A DNA stretch of 64,000 nt from Vibrio sinensis. Lineage in GTDB: Bacteria; Pseudomonadota; Gammaproteobacteria; Enterobacterales; Vibrionaceae. Numbering within the stretch: position 1 is the first letter of the stretch; each line of letters starts with the position of its first letter. The stretch spans positions 124,001-188,000 of the forward strand of contig NZ_QVMU01000004.1 of the NCBI RefSeq assembly GCF_003605645.1. Direction: 5' to 3'. Of the stretch, positions 17,916 through 26,552 are shown in pieces. Under the pieces are notes generated by a model. The model was not told the DNA's origin. It searched no databases and saw only the letters and a program-made list of their open reading frames with translations. The translations under genes were made by a program, and so were the position numbers.

Positions 17916-18385
17916 TTGTACGCTCTCAAACTCAAGATTGGATGGCTACGCAGTTCACTCACTGGTAAATGACCGCGATGAGATGAAAGCAGTGATGTTT
18001 TACGACCTCCACATTGAGGATGGCTATCACCGCACTTTTTCTTTGCTTTCGGTGGGATTTTCCCATAACTAATATCGGTTACCTGAGTCAAATTTGATGG
18101 GTGTAGATCATCAAAATCAATACGCTTTGAGGCTGAATAAACTTCTATTTGATTATTAAACAAGGCACTAAGCATATTCTCACCAATAGAGCGTGCAATA
18201 ACAGCCTGTACCTTGTACTGCTTAAACAGTGCCAACAGCTGTTTTTTGTTACCACAGCTCGAGGTTGACTCAGGGGCACTCAACAATGTTTTTTGACCAG
18301 TCTCGTCATTAATAATCATCCAACGAGGAGCTTTAGAAAAGTGTGCGCTTAATGCTGCGCGTGCATAGGGTATCGCAAATATCAT
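17912..18385 (-). CDS. NifX/NafY-like (dinitrogenase Fe-Mo cofactor family) protein with Cys-rich tail
   Basis: 157 residues from the ATG at 18385 (MIFAIPYARAALSAHFSKAP); an upstream extension is open but lacks a ribosome site. Residues ~1-100 fit the NifX/NafY cofactor-binding fold. After that comes a basic tail with KKKCGDSHPQCGGRK, resembling a metal-binding add-on. Such proteins in non-fixing bacteria are thought to carry iron-sulphur or iron cofactors. It is the first gene of a two-gene operon with the NqrM-like gene, and a 44-bp palindrome lies 33 bp upstream of its start. Confidence 0.75.
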   Translation of the reverse strand: MIFAIPYARAALSAHFSKAPRWMIINDETGQKTLLSAPESTSSCGNKKQLLALFKQYKVQAVIARSIGENMLSALFNNQIEVYSASKRIDFDDLHPSNLTQVTDISYGKIPPKAKKKCGDSHPQCGGRKTSLLSSHRGHLPVSELRSHPILSLRAYK

Positions 18386-18418
18386 CGTAGATTCTCTACT
18401 TGAGCTTAGATTGGACAA

Positions 18419-18462
18419 TATTACACCTAGTTATTGGCATATGCCAATAACTAGGTGTAATA
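18419..18462. promoter_or_regulatory. Perfect 44-bp palindrome upstream of the NifX-like gene
   Basis: Twenty-two bases on the left are the exact reverse complement of the next twenty-two, with no central spacer. Its outer part contains ACCTAGTTA and the mirror TAACTAGGT. The same ACCTAGTTA recurs at 18504-18512 within another inverted repeat (ATACCTAG 18502-18509 / CTAGGTAT 18524-18531). There is no T-run, so it is unlikely to be just a terminator. A two-fold-symmetric operator is the best reading. Confidence 0.6.
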
Positions 18463-18570
18463 AATGTGCCTAACGCTGCACAACTTCAAGTAAGACGGGA
18501 AATACCTAGTTAACTCCGAGTGGCTAGGTATAGATCATCGATAAATAATTATTAAGAAAATAAATAGCCA

Positions 18571-19053
18571 TTAAGAAAATTGATTAATGTGGTCCTGCTC
18601 CCCCTGAATATAACTCCCCAAATGGACACTAAACTGTTGTGACCTCACCAATTGAATAAGATGGGTCATGTCCGCTGGATAGGTCCTTAAATGCTTAACT
18701 TCATCAATAGCTACCCACTCAATTCCCTGAATAAAATCGGCATCATTGAGTCCCACAAGATTGCTAAGATGTGGAGCCCCATCAAACTCAACAATGTGAT
18801 AGAAAAACTCTGCGTTATAGCGATTCAATCTTGTTTCTAAAAACTCTCGGACACAAATAAGCTCACCGACTTTCACTGCCAGCCCAGCTTCCTCGAAAAA
18901 TTCACGTCTTAAACACTCTTTAGTCGTGAGATCTGTTGCTTCAAAACCACCACCCGGTGGAATCCAATACTCGCCACTTTCATCTTGGACATGAAGCAGC
19001 AGTATTGAGTTGTTTTCAATTAGGATCCCGGCGGAACGAATACGATGCTGCAT
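18571..19053 (-). CDS. Nudix hydrolase
   Basis: 160 residues with a single Nudix domain. The Nudix box runs about residues 34-58, GGGF...RREFFEEAGL. The REFFEEAGL half is canonical, but the first half is one residue longer than the textbook spacing. It should hydrolyse a nucleoside-diphosphate-linked substrate with Mg2+; specificity is unknown. The start at 19053 is preceded by AAGGAGTTACCTT. It is upstream of the palindrome and the NifX-like gene on the same strand, but the 185-bp gap argues against one operon. Confidence 0.85.
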   Translation of the reverse strand: MQHRIRSAGILIENNSILLLHVQDESGEYWIPPGGGFEATDLTTKECLRREFFEEAGLAVKVGELICVREFLETRLNRYNAEFFYHIVEFDGAPHLSNLVGLNDADFIQGIEWVAIDEVKHLRTYPADMTHLIQLVRSQQFSVHLGSYIQGEQDHINQFS

Positions 19054-19103
19054 AAGGTAACTCCTTTACTCTAACAGCGGTCTATCTTGCCGACTTGAAA
19101 CGA

Positions 19104-19469
19104 TTATTGAACTAGCTTGTTCAATTCTTGGCATTCCGGCGTCTCATTTTCTTTTTGCAGATCGCTACAATTTTGTGCATTCATGCTTTGAAGACAGGCT
19201 ACAGCGGCTTTCTCTAATTGTGGGGAGGGTGGCATGGCATTGAAATCGCTAATCATCGCCTGACAGCTTTTCTCCAATACACCCTCTACCATTTTCTTCA
19301 TCTAATTATCAGCAGAAAGCCCCTCTAACTGACCTGATGTGCATTGCTTCATTTTATCGCAGAATAGTTGAACCTCATTGTTAAGTTCGCTATTCATTTG
19401 TGCGGATACTGGCAGTGCTATTACAACGCCCATCGCACTAATAAGAATCCCTTTCAAAACTGGCTGCAT
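19104..19469 (-). pseudogene. Periplasmic Cys-containing small protein gene interrupted by an in-frame amber codon
   Basis: Reading from the ATG at 19469 (ribosome site AGGA 6 bp upstream) gives a signal peptide (MQPVLKGILISAMG...PVSAQ) and an acidic, Cys-containing domain. At 19302-19304 a TAG stops translation after ...GLSADN. The same frame continues at once (MKKMVEGVLEKSCQAM) for 65 more codons with four more cysteines. The two halves look like one ~120-residue protein. Either a recent nonsense mutation made it a pseudogene, or the amber codon is read through or suppressed. A sequencing error is the third option. Confidence 0.65.
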
Positions 19470-19830
19470 CGTCATTCCTAATTGATTGCTTACAAAACAA
19501 ACATACAACCAATTTAACAAGTTAGCAACCTAACACAACTACTGAGACAAGAATATAATCCATTATAAAACAATAAGATAAACACAAAAACACAACTATC
19601 AATGACAAAAAGAAATCGTTTCAATTCTTACTATTTCAATATAAGCAAAAATATCTCATCATTTTCAACTCGTCATTTCGCCTATTCACCCGTTATACCT
19701 TAGGATATGGTAACGTTGAAACAACGACACAAGATGTGATGTAAGAATAGATAGGAAATCAACTCACTCATTTGAATTATTATTACCTGAATGGTTTTAA
19801 CCGAATGAGCAGCAAAAAGGAGTCACGACA
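19470..19830. other. AT-rich divergent promoter region
   Basis: 361 bp without a supportable gene, between the interrupted periplasmic gene and the DUF302 gene. It must contain both promoters. No strong dyad except short ones was seen. Confidence 0.5.
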
Positions 19831-20283
19831 ATGAAACTTGTAGTAGGAATTTTAGCAGCAGCCCTATTAACAATAACGACGGCACATGCGAACAATGGAT
19901 TAATCAGTGTAAAAAGTTCCCATGACGTCACCACGACTGCAAACAAACTTGAAGAAGCACTAGGCAATAAGGGAATGAATGTTTTTGCCCGAATTGATCA
20001 TGCCAAAGCAGCAAACGAAATATCTATTCCGCTTCGCCCTACTCTTTTAGTGATTTTTGGAAACCCAAAAGTTGGTTCACCACTAATGGCCTGCGAGCAG
20101 AAAGTAGCCATTGATCTTCCTCAAAAAGCGCTCATATCGGAAGACGCCCAAGGTGATGTTTGGTTAACCTACAATGACCCTCAATACCTTGCCACAAGAC
20201 ACGAGATAAAAGGATGCGATCAACTGATAGGAAAGATTGGAAAAGCTCTCGCTTATTTTGCAAAAGCGGCCACCGAGCCTTAA
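19831..20283 (+). CDS. Secreted DUF302 domain protein
   Basis: 150 residues. A signal peptide (about 1-20, cleaved after TTAHA) is followed by one DUF302 domain, recognised by VKSSHDVTTTANKLEEAL and GMNVFARIDHAKAA with the core LLVIFGNPKVGSPLM. It is probably periplasmic and of unknown function. A strong ribosome site (AAAAGGAGT) precedes the ATG. It stands alone and converges on the DUF3297 gene. Confidence 0.85.
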   Translation: MKLVVGILAAALLTITTAHANNGLISVKSSHDVTTTANKLEEALGNKGMNVFARIDHAKAANEISIPLRPTLLVIFGNPKVGSPLMACEQKVAIDLPQKALISEDAQGDVWLTYNDPQYLATRHEIKGCDQLIGKIGKALAYFAKAATEP

Positions 20284-20333
20284 ATTTTTTATTGAAAACT
20301 ATCTAGCCCGCATATCTAACCCGCAATAAAAAA

Positions 20334-20357
20334 GCCAGTTGCGACTAAGCAACTGGC
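20334..20357 (-). terminator. Terminator of the DUF3297 gene
   Basis: GCCAGTTGC / GCAACTGGC, a 9-bp perfect stem with a 6-nt loop, followed on the minus strand by a T-rich run (A-run at 20328-20333 on plus). It sits just past the stop of the leftward gene. Confidence 0.75.
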
Positions 20358-20386
20358 CCTTAAAACAGTAACGTATCTATTGGATA

Positions 20387-20644
20387 CTATTCAGCAGTAT
20401 TGTAATACGCTTCAACTGTACCTTTTAGCGTGATCAGAAGTGGTTGGCCACGACGATCTAGCGCTTTAGGTGAAGGGATTTTTACCCAACCTTCACTGAT
20501 GCAGTATTCTTCAACATCAAAACGCTCTTTGCCGTTCAAACGGATACCAATGCTGTGTTCAAAACATTCAGCAACATGGAAAGGGCTGCGTGGGTTACCT
20601 GCTAGGTGATCTGGCAATTCTGGACGTGAAGTAGTCATGTTCAT
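20387..20644 (-). CDS. DUF3297 family protein
   Basis: 85 residues (or 83 from the second ATG at 20638). The compact sequence contains LPDHLAGNPRSPFHVAE and the C-terminal half GWVKIPSPKALDRRGQPLLI, which matches DUF3297, a small conserved family of unknown function. No signal peptide or membrane segment. Monocistronic, with its own terminator. Confidence 0.85.
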   Translation of the reverse strand: MNMTTSRPELPDHLAGNPRSPFHVAECFEHSIGIRLNGKERFDVEEYCISEGWVKIPSPKALDRRGQPLLITLKGTVEAYYNTAE

Positions 20645-20738
20645 TACTATAATAAATAAAAAAGTGCGCTATTGTAGGCGTTATAAGCCTAGCGCTCAAG
20701 AGATGCTGTAATAAAACCTACAACTCCGTCAGCGAATG

Positions 20739-22019
20739 TTAGTTTTTAAACCAATCTTGACGTTCTTCCGCTGTTTGGAAAGTCCAAGCCATAAAACGAC
20801 TGATTTTCTGTCCTTGGCTCATTTCAACGATTTTCACTTCTTTAGCGCCAACTTTTTCAAGATTTTTACGTAACCAGCGAACATTCTCTTTCTTAGAAAG
20901 CAATGTGGTAAACCACAATACTTGTTTAGCAAAATCTCGACTTTCAAAAGCTAAGTTTTTAACAAATTCAGCCTCACCACCAGGGCACCAAAGTTCAGCT
21001 TTCTGACCGCCGAAATTAAGAGCGGAAGCAGCCTGCTTGGTACTACTCTCTTTTTGCATCGGTGCAGGCTTTTGGCCTCGCTTTTGTCGGTTGGCATTTA
21101 GGTTATTAATCTTACGCTCTGTCCCTTGTCGAGCCTCTTCCAATGACTTATGAAATGGCGGATTACACGTTGTGACGTCATATCGCTCATTCTCTTGGAT
21201 AATACCTTTAAAGAAGTGACGGCTCTGTGCTTGTAGGCGACACTCAATACGCCCTTGCAACACAGCATTATTGGTTGCAATCGCATTCGAATTAGTCACA
21301 GATTGCGGGTCAACATCACTGCCGACATAGCGCCAACCATATTGAGTCGTTGCAACAATTGGGTAGATACAGTTTGCGCCTACACCAATATCTAAAGCTC
21401 GAACTTGGGTTTGATCAAGCTGAGGAAATTCTTTATTCAGCAGTTCAGCTAAACGATGAATATAGTCAGCACGTCCCGGAATTGGCGGACAAAGATACCC
21501 TGCTGGAATATCCCAATGAGTGACACCGTAATGATGTGCTAATAACGCTTTATTTAACAGTTTGACAGCCAGTGGATCGTCAAAACGAATACTCTGCTCA
21601 CCTCTAGGATTACGTATCACGTGAGCAGCAAGCTCTGGCAGCACCGCAACCAACTGAGTAAAATCATAACGCCCTTGGTGTACGTTACGTTTATGCAAGC
21701 CAACGGGGCTATTAACCGTCACCACTTTCATTGTGCTGTTTGACTGCTCTGAATTCTGTTTTTTCTTCGCTGAAGTTTCGTTCTTTGCCTTGCTCCTTTC
21801 ACCACGAGTATTCGCAACCGATGTATGAATCCCGCTAGCGGATTTCTTGGAGTTCGCGTCAGAAAACTTAGAAGAACGCCCCGCTTTTTTTTCGGCTTGT
21901 GCTGGGTTAGCTAGATCATTTTTTTTGCCCTGACTAGACTTACGGCCCGCGTGAGGTTTGTTGCTTGAATTAGACTTATTGCCCGGATTGAATTTGTTGA
22001 ATGGGTTCATAACAGCCAC
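20739..22019 (-). CDS. rlmF: 23S rRNA (adenine(1618)-N(6))-methyltransferase with long basic N-terminal extension
   Basis: 426 residues, about 118 longer than E. coli RlmF. Residues ~105-426 align with the enzyme: [12 protein letters not shown], the SAM motif [12 protein letters not shown] (209-220) and the catalytic NPPF (286-289). It methylates N6 of A1618 in 23S rRNA. Residues 1-100 are low complexity, rich in Lys, Ser and Asn, and probably disordered RNA-binding tail. A start nearer MKVVTV (residue 97) would give normal length. The gene abuts the YgjP-like gene at base 22019. Confidence 0.9.
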   Translation of the reverse strand: MAVMNPFNKFNPGNKSNSSNKPHAGRKSSQGKKNDLANPAQAEKKAGRSSKFSDANSKKSASGIHTSVANTRGERSKAKNETSAKKKQNSEQSNSTMKVVTVNSPVGLHKRNVHQGRYDFTQLVAVLPELAAHVIRNPRGEQSIRFDDPLAVKLLNKALLAHHYGVTHWDIPAGYLCPPIPGRADYIHRLAELLNKEFPQLDQTQVRALDIGVGANCIYPIVATTQYGWRYVGSDVDPQSVTNSNAIATNNAVLQGRIECRLQAQSRHFFKGIIQENERYDVTTCNPPFHKSLEEARQGTERKINNLNANRQKRGQKPAPMQKESSTKQAASALNFGGQKAELWCPGGEAEFVKNLAFESRDFAKQVLWFTTLLSKKENVRWLRKNLEKVGAKEVKIVEMSQGQKISRFMAWTFQTAEERQDWFKN

Positions 22020-22528
22020 TATTGTTTGTTCTTATTGTTTGTTTCTAAATACATCATAAACAGACGAGCATCTAATTCGAGCTGATGGTAATCCGGTTCC
22101 ATATGGCAACAGAGTTGATAAAATGCTTTGTTGTGATCTTTTTCTTTCAAGTGGGCCAACTCATGAACAACGAGCATACGTAGCAACGGTTCTGGCGCGT
22201 TTTTAAACACACTTGCAATGCGAATTTCATTCTTAGTTTTGATTTTTCCGCCATGTACTTTTGCTACATAGGTATGTAAGCCAAGGGCGTTGTTGATTAA
22301 GTGAATTTTATTATCATAAACCACTTTGCTTAGTGGCGACGTTTTCTTCATATAACGATTTTTATACCCCATCGTATAATCAAATAACGCTTTTTCACTT
22401 TTAATGGTGTGGTTCTCCGGATAACGCTTTTCAAACCATTGCGTTAAGCGATTCGCTTCCACCATTTGTCGCACAGGTGTCGTAATGTGCTCTGGGTAGC
22501 CTTGGATATATCTTAGTACTGGATTCAT
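22019..22528 (-). CDS. YgjP-like metallopeptidase (M48-related)
   Basis: 169 residues from the ATG at 22528 ([14 protein letters not shown]), which matches the start of E. coli YgjP; an 18-codon upstream extension is open but not needed. The zinc motif HELAH is at residues 122-126, with the further conserved segment [17 protein letters not shown]. The family is a short zinc metallopeptidase-like protein of unclear substrate. Its stop overlaps the first base of the rlmF gene, so the two are one transcription unit. Confidence 0.85.
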   Translation of the reverse strand: MNPVLRYIQGYPEHITTPVRQMVEANRLTQWFEKRYPENHTIKSEKALFDYTMGYKNRYMKKTSPLSKVVYDNKIHLINNALGLHTYVAKVHGGKIKTKNEIRIASVFKNAPEPLLRMLVVHELAHLKEKDHNKAFYQLCCHMEPDYHQLELDARLFMMYLETNNKNKQ

Positions 22529-22974
22529 CATCAATAACATTAAAAAAATTCGCGCTAAGTCTACCCCAATCGCGCTACTCAATCATCGAATTTATTCTGT
22601 CGCGAGTTGCAAAGAACCCCCCAAAGTACTTAGGTAAACACGTCAAACTTTGGTGAACAAGGGATATGTCCCTATAACAAAATCGTGTTTTTCAGCCTGT
22701 CGCATCTAGCGAAATCGATGATTTACGATTAAACTTCTCGACCATTTCGAACAATCCCCTATGAGCACACGTCCATCGACGTCATACTCATTGGCAATAT
22801 GTTCCTATAAGAAATGAGCGTGGTCCGAGTCACTTTTTTATATGAATTACTCTATAGAATAGAGTCGTGCCCACATGGTCAGCATACATAGCGCGACCTC
22901 ATTTCGAAAAAAGCACCTATCGTTTATGCTGTTTAAAGACATAAAGCGTAAACGTGAAGAAGAGAAGAAATACC
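22529..22974. other. Noncoding region between ygjP and the glutaredoxin gene
   Basis: About 446 bp without a convincing gene on either strand. It contains a dyad ACTCTA/TAGAGT at 22849-22865 about 110 bp before the glutaredoxin start, which could be an operator or promoter element. Confidence 0.45.
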
Positions 22975-23202
22975 ATGAAAAGAGTTGTTTTATACGTCGC
23001 TGACAAGTGTCCACATTGTAAAGACGCGCAACGTTACCTTGATTCTAAAAAGATCGTTTACAGATTAACGAACGCAAAAATGCAAAGAGGCCGTAAGGAA
23101 CTTCAAGCGATGGGCGCTCGTTCTATTCCTGTGTTAAAGATTGGCGACCAAGTGATGGTGGGTTGGAATCAGAAGAACTTCGATAAAATGTACAACAGTT
23201 AA
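22975..23202 (+). CDS. Small glutaredoxin/thioredoxin-fold protein
   Basis: 75 residues from the ATG at 22975 (MKRVVLYVADKCPHCKDAQ). A GTG at 22954 would add seven lysine/arginine-rich residues. The redox motif CPHC appears at residues 12-15 and the cis-proline segment SIPVLKIGD at ~55. It is the size of a minimal glutaredoxin or NrdH-like protein and should work as a cytosolic disulphide reductant. No ribonucleotide reductase gene is nearby, so NrdH identity is not supported. Confidence 0.8.
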   Translation: MKRVVLYVADKCPHCKDAQRYLDSKKIVYRLTNAKMQRGRKELQAMGARSIPVLKIGDQVMVGWNQKNFDKMYNS

Positions 23203-23221
23203 ACATTGCACCAATATTCAA

Positions 23222-23249
23222 CGGCTTCGTTTATGATCACTCGAAGCCG
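23222..23249. terminator. Hairpin between glutaredoxin and LysR genes
   Basis: CGGCTTCG / CGAAGCCG, an 8-bp perfect stem with a 12-nt loop, between convergent genes. The following sequence is only modestly T-rich. Confidence 0.5.
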
Positions 23250-23279
23250 CTACTGCTTTACTACCTCAACTTTTCGCCA

Positions 23280-24203
23280 CTATATTTTGTTAAAGGAAGT
23301 TTTGTTAAATGAAGCTTTGCTAAACGAAGCACCACGAGTCTGGCTTTTAACGAAATCGATAAACGTTCTATCAGCGATCGATAAATAGCCTTCTTTGCGC
23401 CACGCTAAATCCAAGTCAAGTTTCACTCGTTCATCAAACGGGACTGCTACGACCTCTTTTTCATGTTCTGCAACTAACGCTAATAATGCCGTAATTGCAT
23501 ACTCTTGCTTCACTAAACTTAAAATCACCGGTAATAAATTGGTTTCAAAGGAGAACTGCAATGAACAGTCAATCTCTTTGGCTTTCTTCTCGATAAAGTC
23601 GCGGTGAAAGTAGCCGGATTTAAACATGACCAGTTCATGCTGGAAAAACTCTTCAAAACTGATGCTTTCACGGGTAGCAAATGGATGCTCTTTACTTACA
23701 ATTGCGACCATTTCTGAACGATAAAGATGATCCGTTTCGAGATCTTCTGGAACATTTTCATGATCGATAACGCCGATATCAAGTTCACCCGCCAGTAGCA
23801 TCTGTCGAATGGAACGGGTTCCCGCATCCACTAATGTTAGCTTTAAGTTCGGGTACTGACTTTTGAATGCCATCAAGATTTGAGGGAAAAAGTAAGACCC
23901 CATCATACTTGGTGCACCTAAACGAACCTCTCCTTTCTCCAAACCACGTAGTTCATTCATCGCCAATTCTGCATCATCAATTTGTTGCAAAACGCGTTTA
24001 GCATGCTCAAGCAGCACTTCCCCTTCGTGAGTCAGTTGCACCTTGCGATCTTGGCGACGAAACAACTCTAAGCCGAGTTGCTGTTCGAATTTCTTAATTG
24101 AGATACTGAGTGCAGGCTGTGCAATATGCAACGCTTTGGCCGCTTTAGTAAAGTGACCATGCTGGGCAACCATAGCAAAGTGTTTAAGTTGTTTAGAGTC
24201 CAT
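23280..24203 (-). CDS. LysR-family transcriptional regulator
   Basis: 307 residues. N-terminal winged HTH (residues ~1-60: KQLKHFAMVAQHGHFTKAAK) and a LysR effector domain. It is divergent from the MFS gene at 24310, with ~105 bp between starts, so it most likely controls that exporter and itself. The last ~17 residues (GASFSKASFNKTSFNKI) come from three 15-bp tandem repeats and seem to be a recent add-on outside the conserved domain. Confidence 0.9.
   Translation of the reverse strand: MDSKQLKHFAMVAQHGHFTKAAKALHIAQPALSISIKKFEQQLGLELFRRQDRKVQLTHEGEVLLEHAKRVLQQIDDAELAMNELRGLEKGEVRLGAPSMMGSYFFPQILMAFKSQYPNLKLTLVDAGTRSIRQMLLAGELDIGVIDHENVPEDLETDHLYRSEMVAIVSKEHPFATRESISFEEFFQHELVMFKSGYFHRDFIEKKAKEIDCSLQFSFETNLLPVILSLVKQEYAITALLALVAEHEKEVVAVPFDERVKLDLDLAWRKEGYLSIADRTFIDFVKSQTRGASFSKASFNKTSFNKI
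23285..23329. repeat. Three tandem 15-bp repeats in the 3' end of the LysR gene
   Basis: Units 23285-23299, 23300-23314 and 23315-23329 read (T/C)TTTG(T/C)TAAAnGAAG. They keep the reading frame and encode pentapeptides of the type ASFNK. Confidence 0.85.
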
Positions 24204-24309
24204 ATGGCCTTGATACTAAATTTATATTGAGATGATATTTTTAATATATTTTATTTATCCACCATACACTGATAATTTGATCACGTTCTCACTTTCTACG
24301 AGCTTAAAA

Positions 24310-25512
24310 ATGATTGAATTAGGCAGTAATGAATATCGTCGTGTCACCTTTGCCCTCGCTCTTGGCTCGTTTCTGGTATTTTGTAACCTTTATCTTTTCC
24401 AACCAATGCTGCCTTTCATGGCCAACCATTTTCAGGTTTCTGAAACCCAAGTAAACTGGATTTTTGCTGCCAGTACCTTAGTACTTGCCGTCGCACTTGT
24501 TCCTTGGGCGGTAGGGTCTGAATCTATAGGTCGACGCAAAGTAATGCTTATCGGGCTTATCTCAATGCCTTTTATCGGCCTAGGCATGTTGTTGTTTGAT
24601 TCACTGATTATGCTGGTCATTATGCGAGCCTTAATGGGGCTTGCTCTAGCTGCTTTTGCTTCTGTTGCTGTCGCGTATATGGTCGAGGAACTCTCTAGCA
24701 AAGCATTTGGACAGGCCATTGGCGGCTATATTGCAGCGAATTCACTCGGCGGTATCACAGGGCGTATTCTTGGCGGTACACTGACCGATGCACTCGGGTG
24801 GAAACCCGCTGTATTGACTATGGCGATCCTAACATTGGCAGGGGTACTTGTTGTTGCATGGCTGCTACCCGCGCAAAAACACTTCAAACCGCAGCGTGGT
24901 ATGCTTCGTTACCACAATCGCACCATACTAGAGCATATGAAAAACCGTTCAATTTGGATTGCGATGCTGATTGGCGGATTGAACTTCGCCCTATTTGTTA
25001 ATCTCTATTCAGTGATGGGGTTTCGTCTAGTCTCTGCACCTCATTCATTGCCGGTCGGGTTAGCATCACTGATCTTTTTATGTTACTTAGCCGGTACTTT
25101 GAGTTCCAAACTTACCTCTGTATGGAATCGTCACTACAGCGCTCCACAGGGTATTATCGCCGGCTCCATTATTAGCATGTTGGGAATGCTCGTCGCCTAC
25201 GTCGATCAACTTGCTTTCATGGCTCTTGGTCTAATGTTAATCAGCTTTGGTGCTTTTTTTGCCCATACCCTTGCCTATGCATGGGTAAGCCAAAGAGCGA
25301 CACATGCGAAAGCAACCGCAACGGCTCTATATCTTGTTCATTACTATATAGGTGGCAGTCTTGGCGGTTTCTTCTTAATCTATTGTTGGCAACATGGGGG
25401 CTGGGGAAGTGTTATCGCTGGCGGTTCACTGATTTACCTCACACTTTTCATTCTTTGCTACAGACTGACTTTGCAGCCAGATGTTTCACAAAAAGAGCAT
25501 GCGCAGTCATAA
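24310..25512 (+). CDS. MFS transporter, DHA1 type (YnfM/arabinose-efflux-like)
   Basis: 400 residues from the ATG at 24310 (MIELGSNEYRRVTF); the preceding open stretch is hydrophobic but probably leader DNA. Twelve membrane segments are predicted, with the MFS A-motif-like GSESIGRRKVML after helix 2 and RALMGLALAAFASVAVAY in helix 4. The family is drug or metabolite:H+ antiporters such as YnfM/NepI. Divergent from a LysR regulator, the usual set-up for an inducible exporter. The substrate is unknown. Confidence 0.85.
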   Translation: MIELGSNEYRRVTFALALGSFLVFCNLYLFQPMLPFMANHFQVSETQVNWIFAASTLVLAVALVPWAVGSESIGRRKVMLIGLISMPFIGLGMLLFDSLIMLVIMRALMGLALAAFASVAVAYMVEELSSKAFGQAIGGYIAANSLGGITGRILGGTLTDALGWKPAVLTMAILTLAGVLVVAWLLPAQKHFKPQRGMLRYHNRTILEHMKNRSIWIAMLIGGLNFALFVNLYSVMGFRLVSAPHSLPVGLASLIFLCYLAGTLSSKLTSVWNRHYSAPQGIIAGSIISMLGMLVAYVDQLAFMALGLMLISFGAFFAHTLAYAWVSQRATHAKATATALYLVHYYIGGSLGGFFLIYCWQHGGWGSVIAGGSLIYLTLFILCYRLTLQPDVSQKEHAQS

Positions 25513-25674
25513 GTTAGCCCTCACAAATCAACGCTAAAACGGTGATATCAGTAAAAATAGACTCTGTATAGGGTGTTGTTCTTAGCGTTGATACGAAATG
25601 AGGCGAATTGAAGCGCCTTGAGGTCGCATAGGTATAAAGGATATCATTGAGCAAAATATAAATTTGGAAAACAA

Positions 25675-26271
25675 ATGACAAACCAAAGCTCAACACTTAA
25701 CTTATCATCAGACTCAACTGCAAATAATGAGCTCATCATCCAGCAAGTCGATCAGTGGCTTAACGATGTGGTAATCGGACTCAACCTTTGTCCATTTGCG
25801 GCAAAACCTCAGCGTAACAAGCAAATCGAGATTGTTGTAAGCAATGCGCAAAGTGAAGACTTATTGTTGGAGGATATTTTCCAACATCTAATGCGACTCG
25901 ATGAAACGCCAGTTAAAGAACTCGAAACCATTTTGGTCGCAGTACCTGATATGTTGCATGATTTTTTCGACTACAACATGTTTATCGGTTGGATTGAAGC
26001 CTTAATCCACGAACAAGGTTGGGATGGTATCTACCAAGTCGCCACATTCCACCCTGATTACTGCTTCGCTGGCGCACTACCAGAAGATGATGAGAATTTA
26101 ACCAATCGTTCGCCATACCCTGTCTTTCACCTTATCCGCGAAGAGAGCATGGAAAAAGTACTAAAACATTACCCAAACCCAGAAGCTATACCTGATACCA
26201 ACATCGCACGCGTTGAATCACTCACGGCAGAAGAGCGTATCAAGTTATTCCCTTATCTATTTCGTGAATAA
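25675..26271 (+). CDS. DUF1415 family protein
   Basis: 198 residues. The core motifs WLNDVVIGLNLCPFAAKP and YQVATFHPDYCFAGA, with a C-terminal half ending PVFHLIREESM, match DUF1415, a widespread soluble family of unknown function. The invariant cysteines and HPDY segment suggest metal or redox chemistry, but no reaction is known. Monocistronic. The start follows GGAAAACAA. Confidence 0.85.
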   Translation: MTNQSSTLNLSSDSTANNELIIQQVDQWLNDVVIGLNLCPFAAKPQRNKQIEIVVSNAQSEDLLLEDIFQHLMRLDETPVKELETILVAVPDMLHDFFDYNMFIGWIEALIHEQGWDGIYQVATFHPDYCFAGALPEDDENLTNRSPYPVFHLIREESMEKVLKHYPNPEAIPDTNIARVESLTAEERIKLFPYLFRE

Positions 26272-26552
26272 CCGAAACGATTAAAGTCACAATTAAACAG
26301 CCAGTTACTATACCCATACAACTTGAAGATGCAGGTTGACGACCTATAAACAAAACCTCTAAACATAGATGAACGATGTGATGAGGATTGAAAATACCAG
26401 TCAACTTCAAATAAGAGATGAAGCTGTTTAAATTGGAAAATAATGATTATTTTCCTTTCGTTCGTAGCGCCCAATCGGGCGCTTTGTTAATATTGCGCGT
26501 ATCTCCACTTTTGGACCTCGACTTTCAGGCCTTTACTTTCGGAATAAGCGCA

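Noticed and set aside
22975..23202. NrdH glutaredoxin
   Set aside because: CPHC motif and size fit, but no ribonucleotide reductase genes are nearby, so only a general glutaredoxin call is justified.
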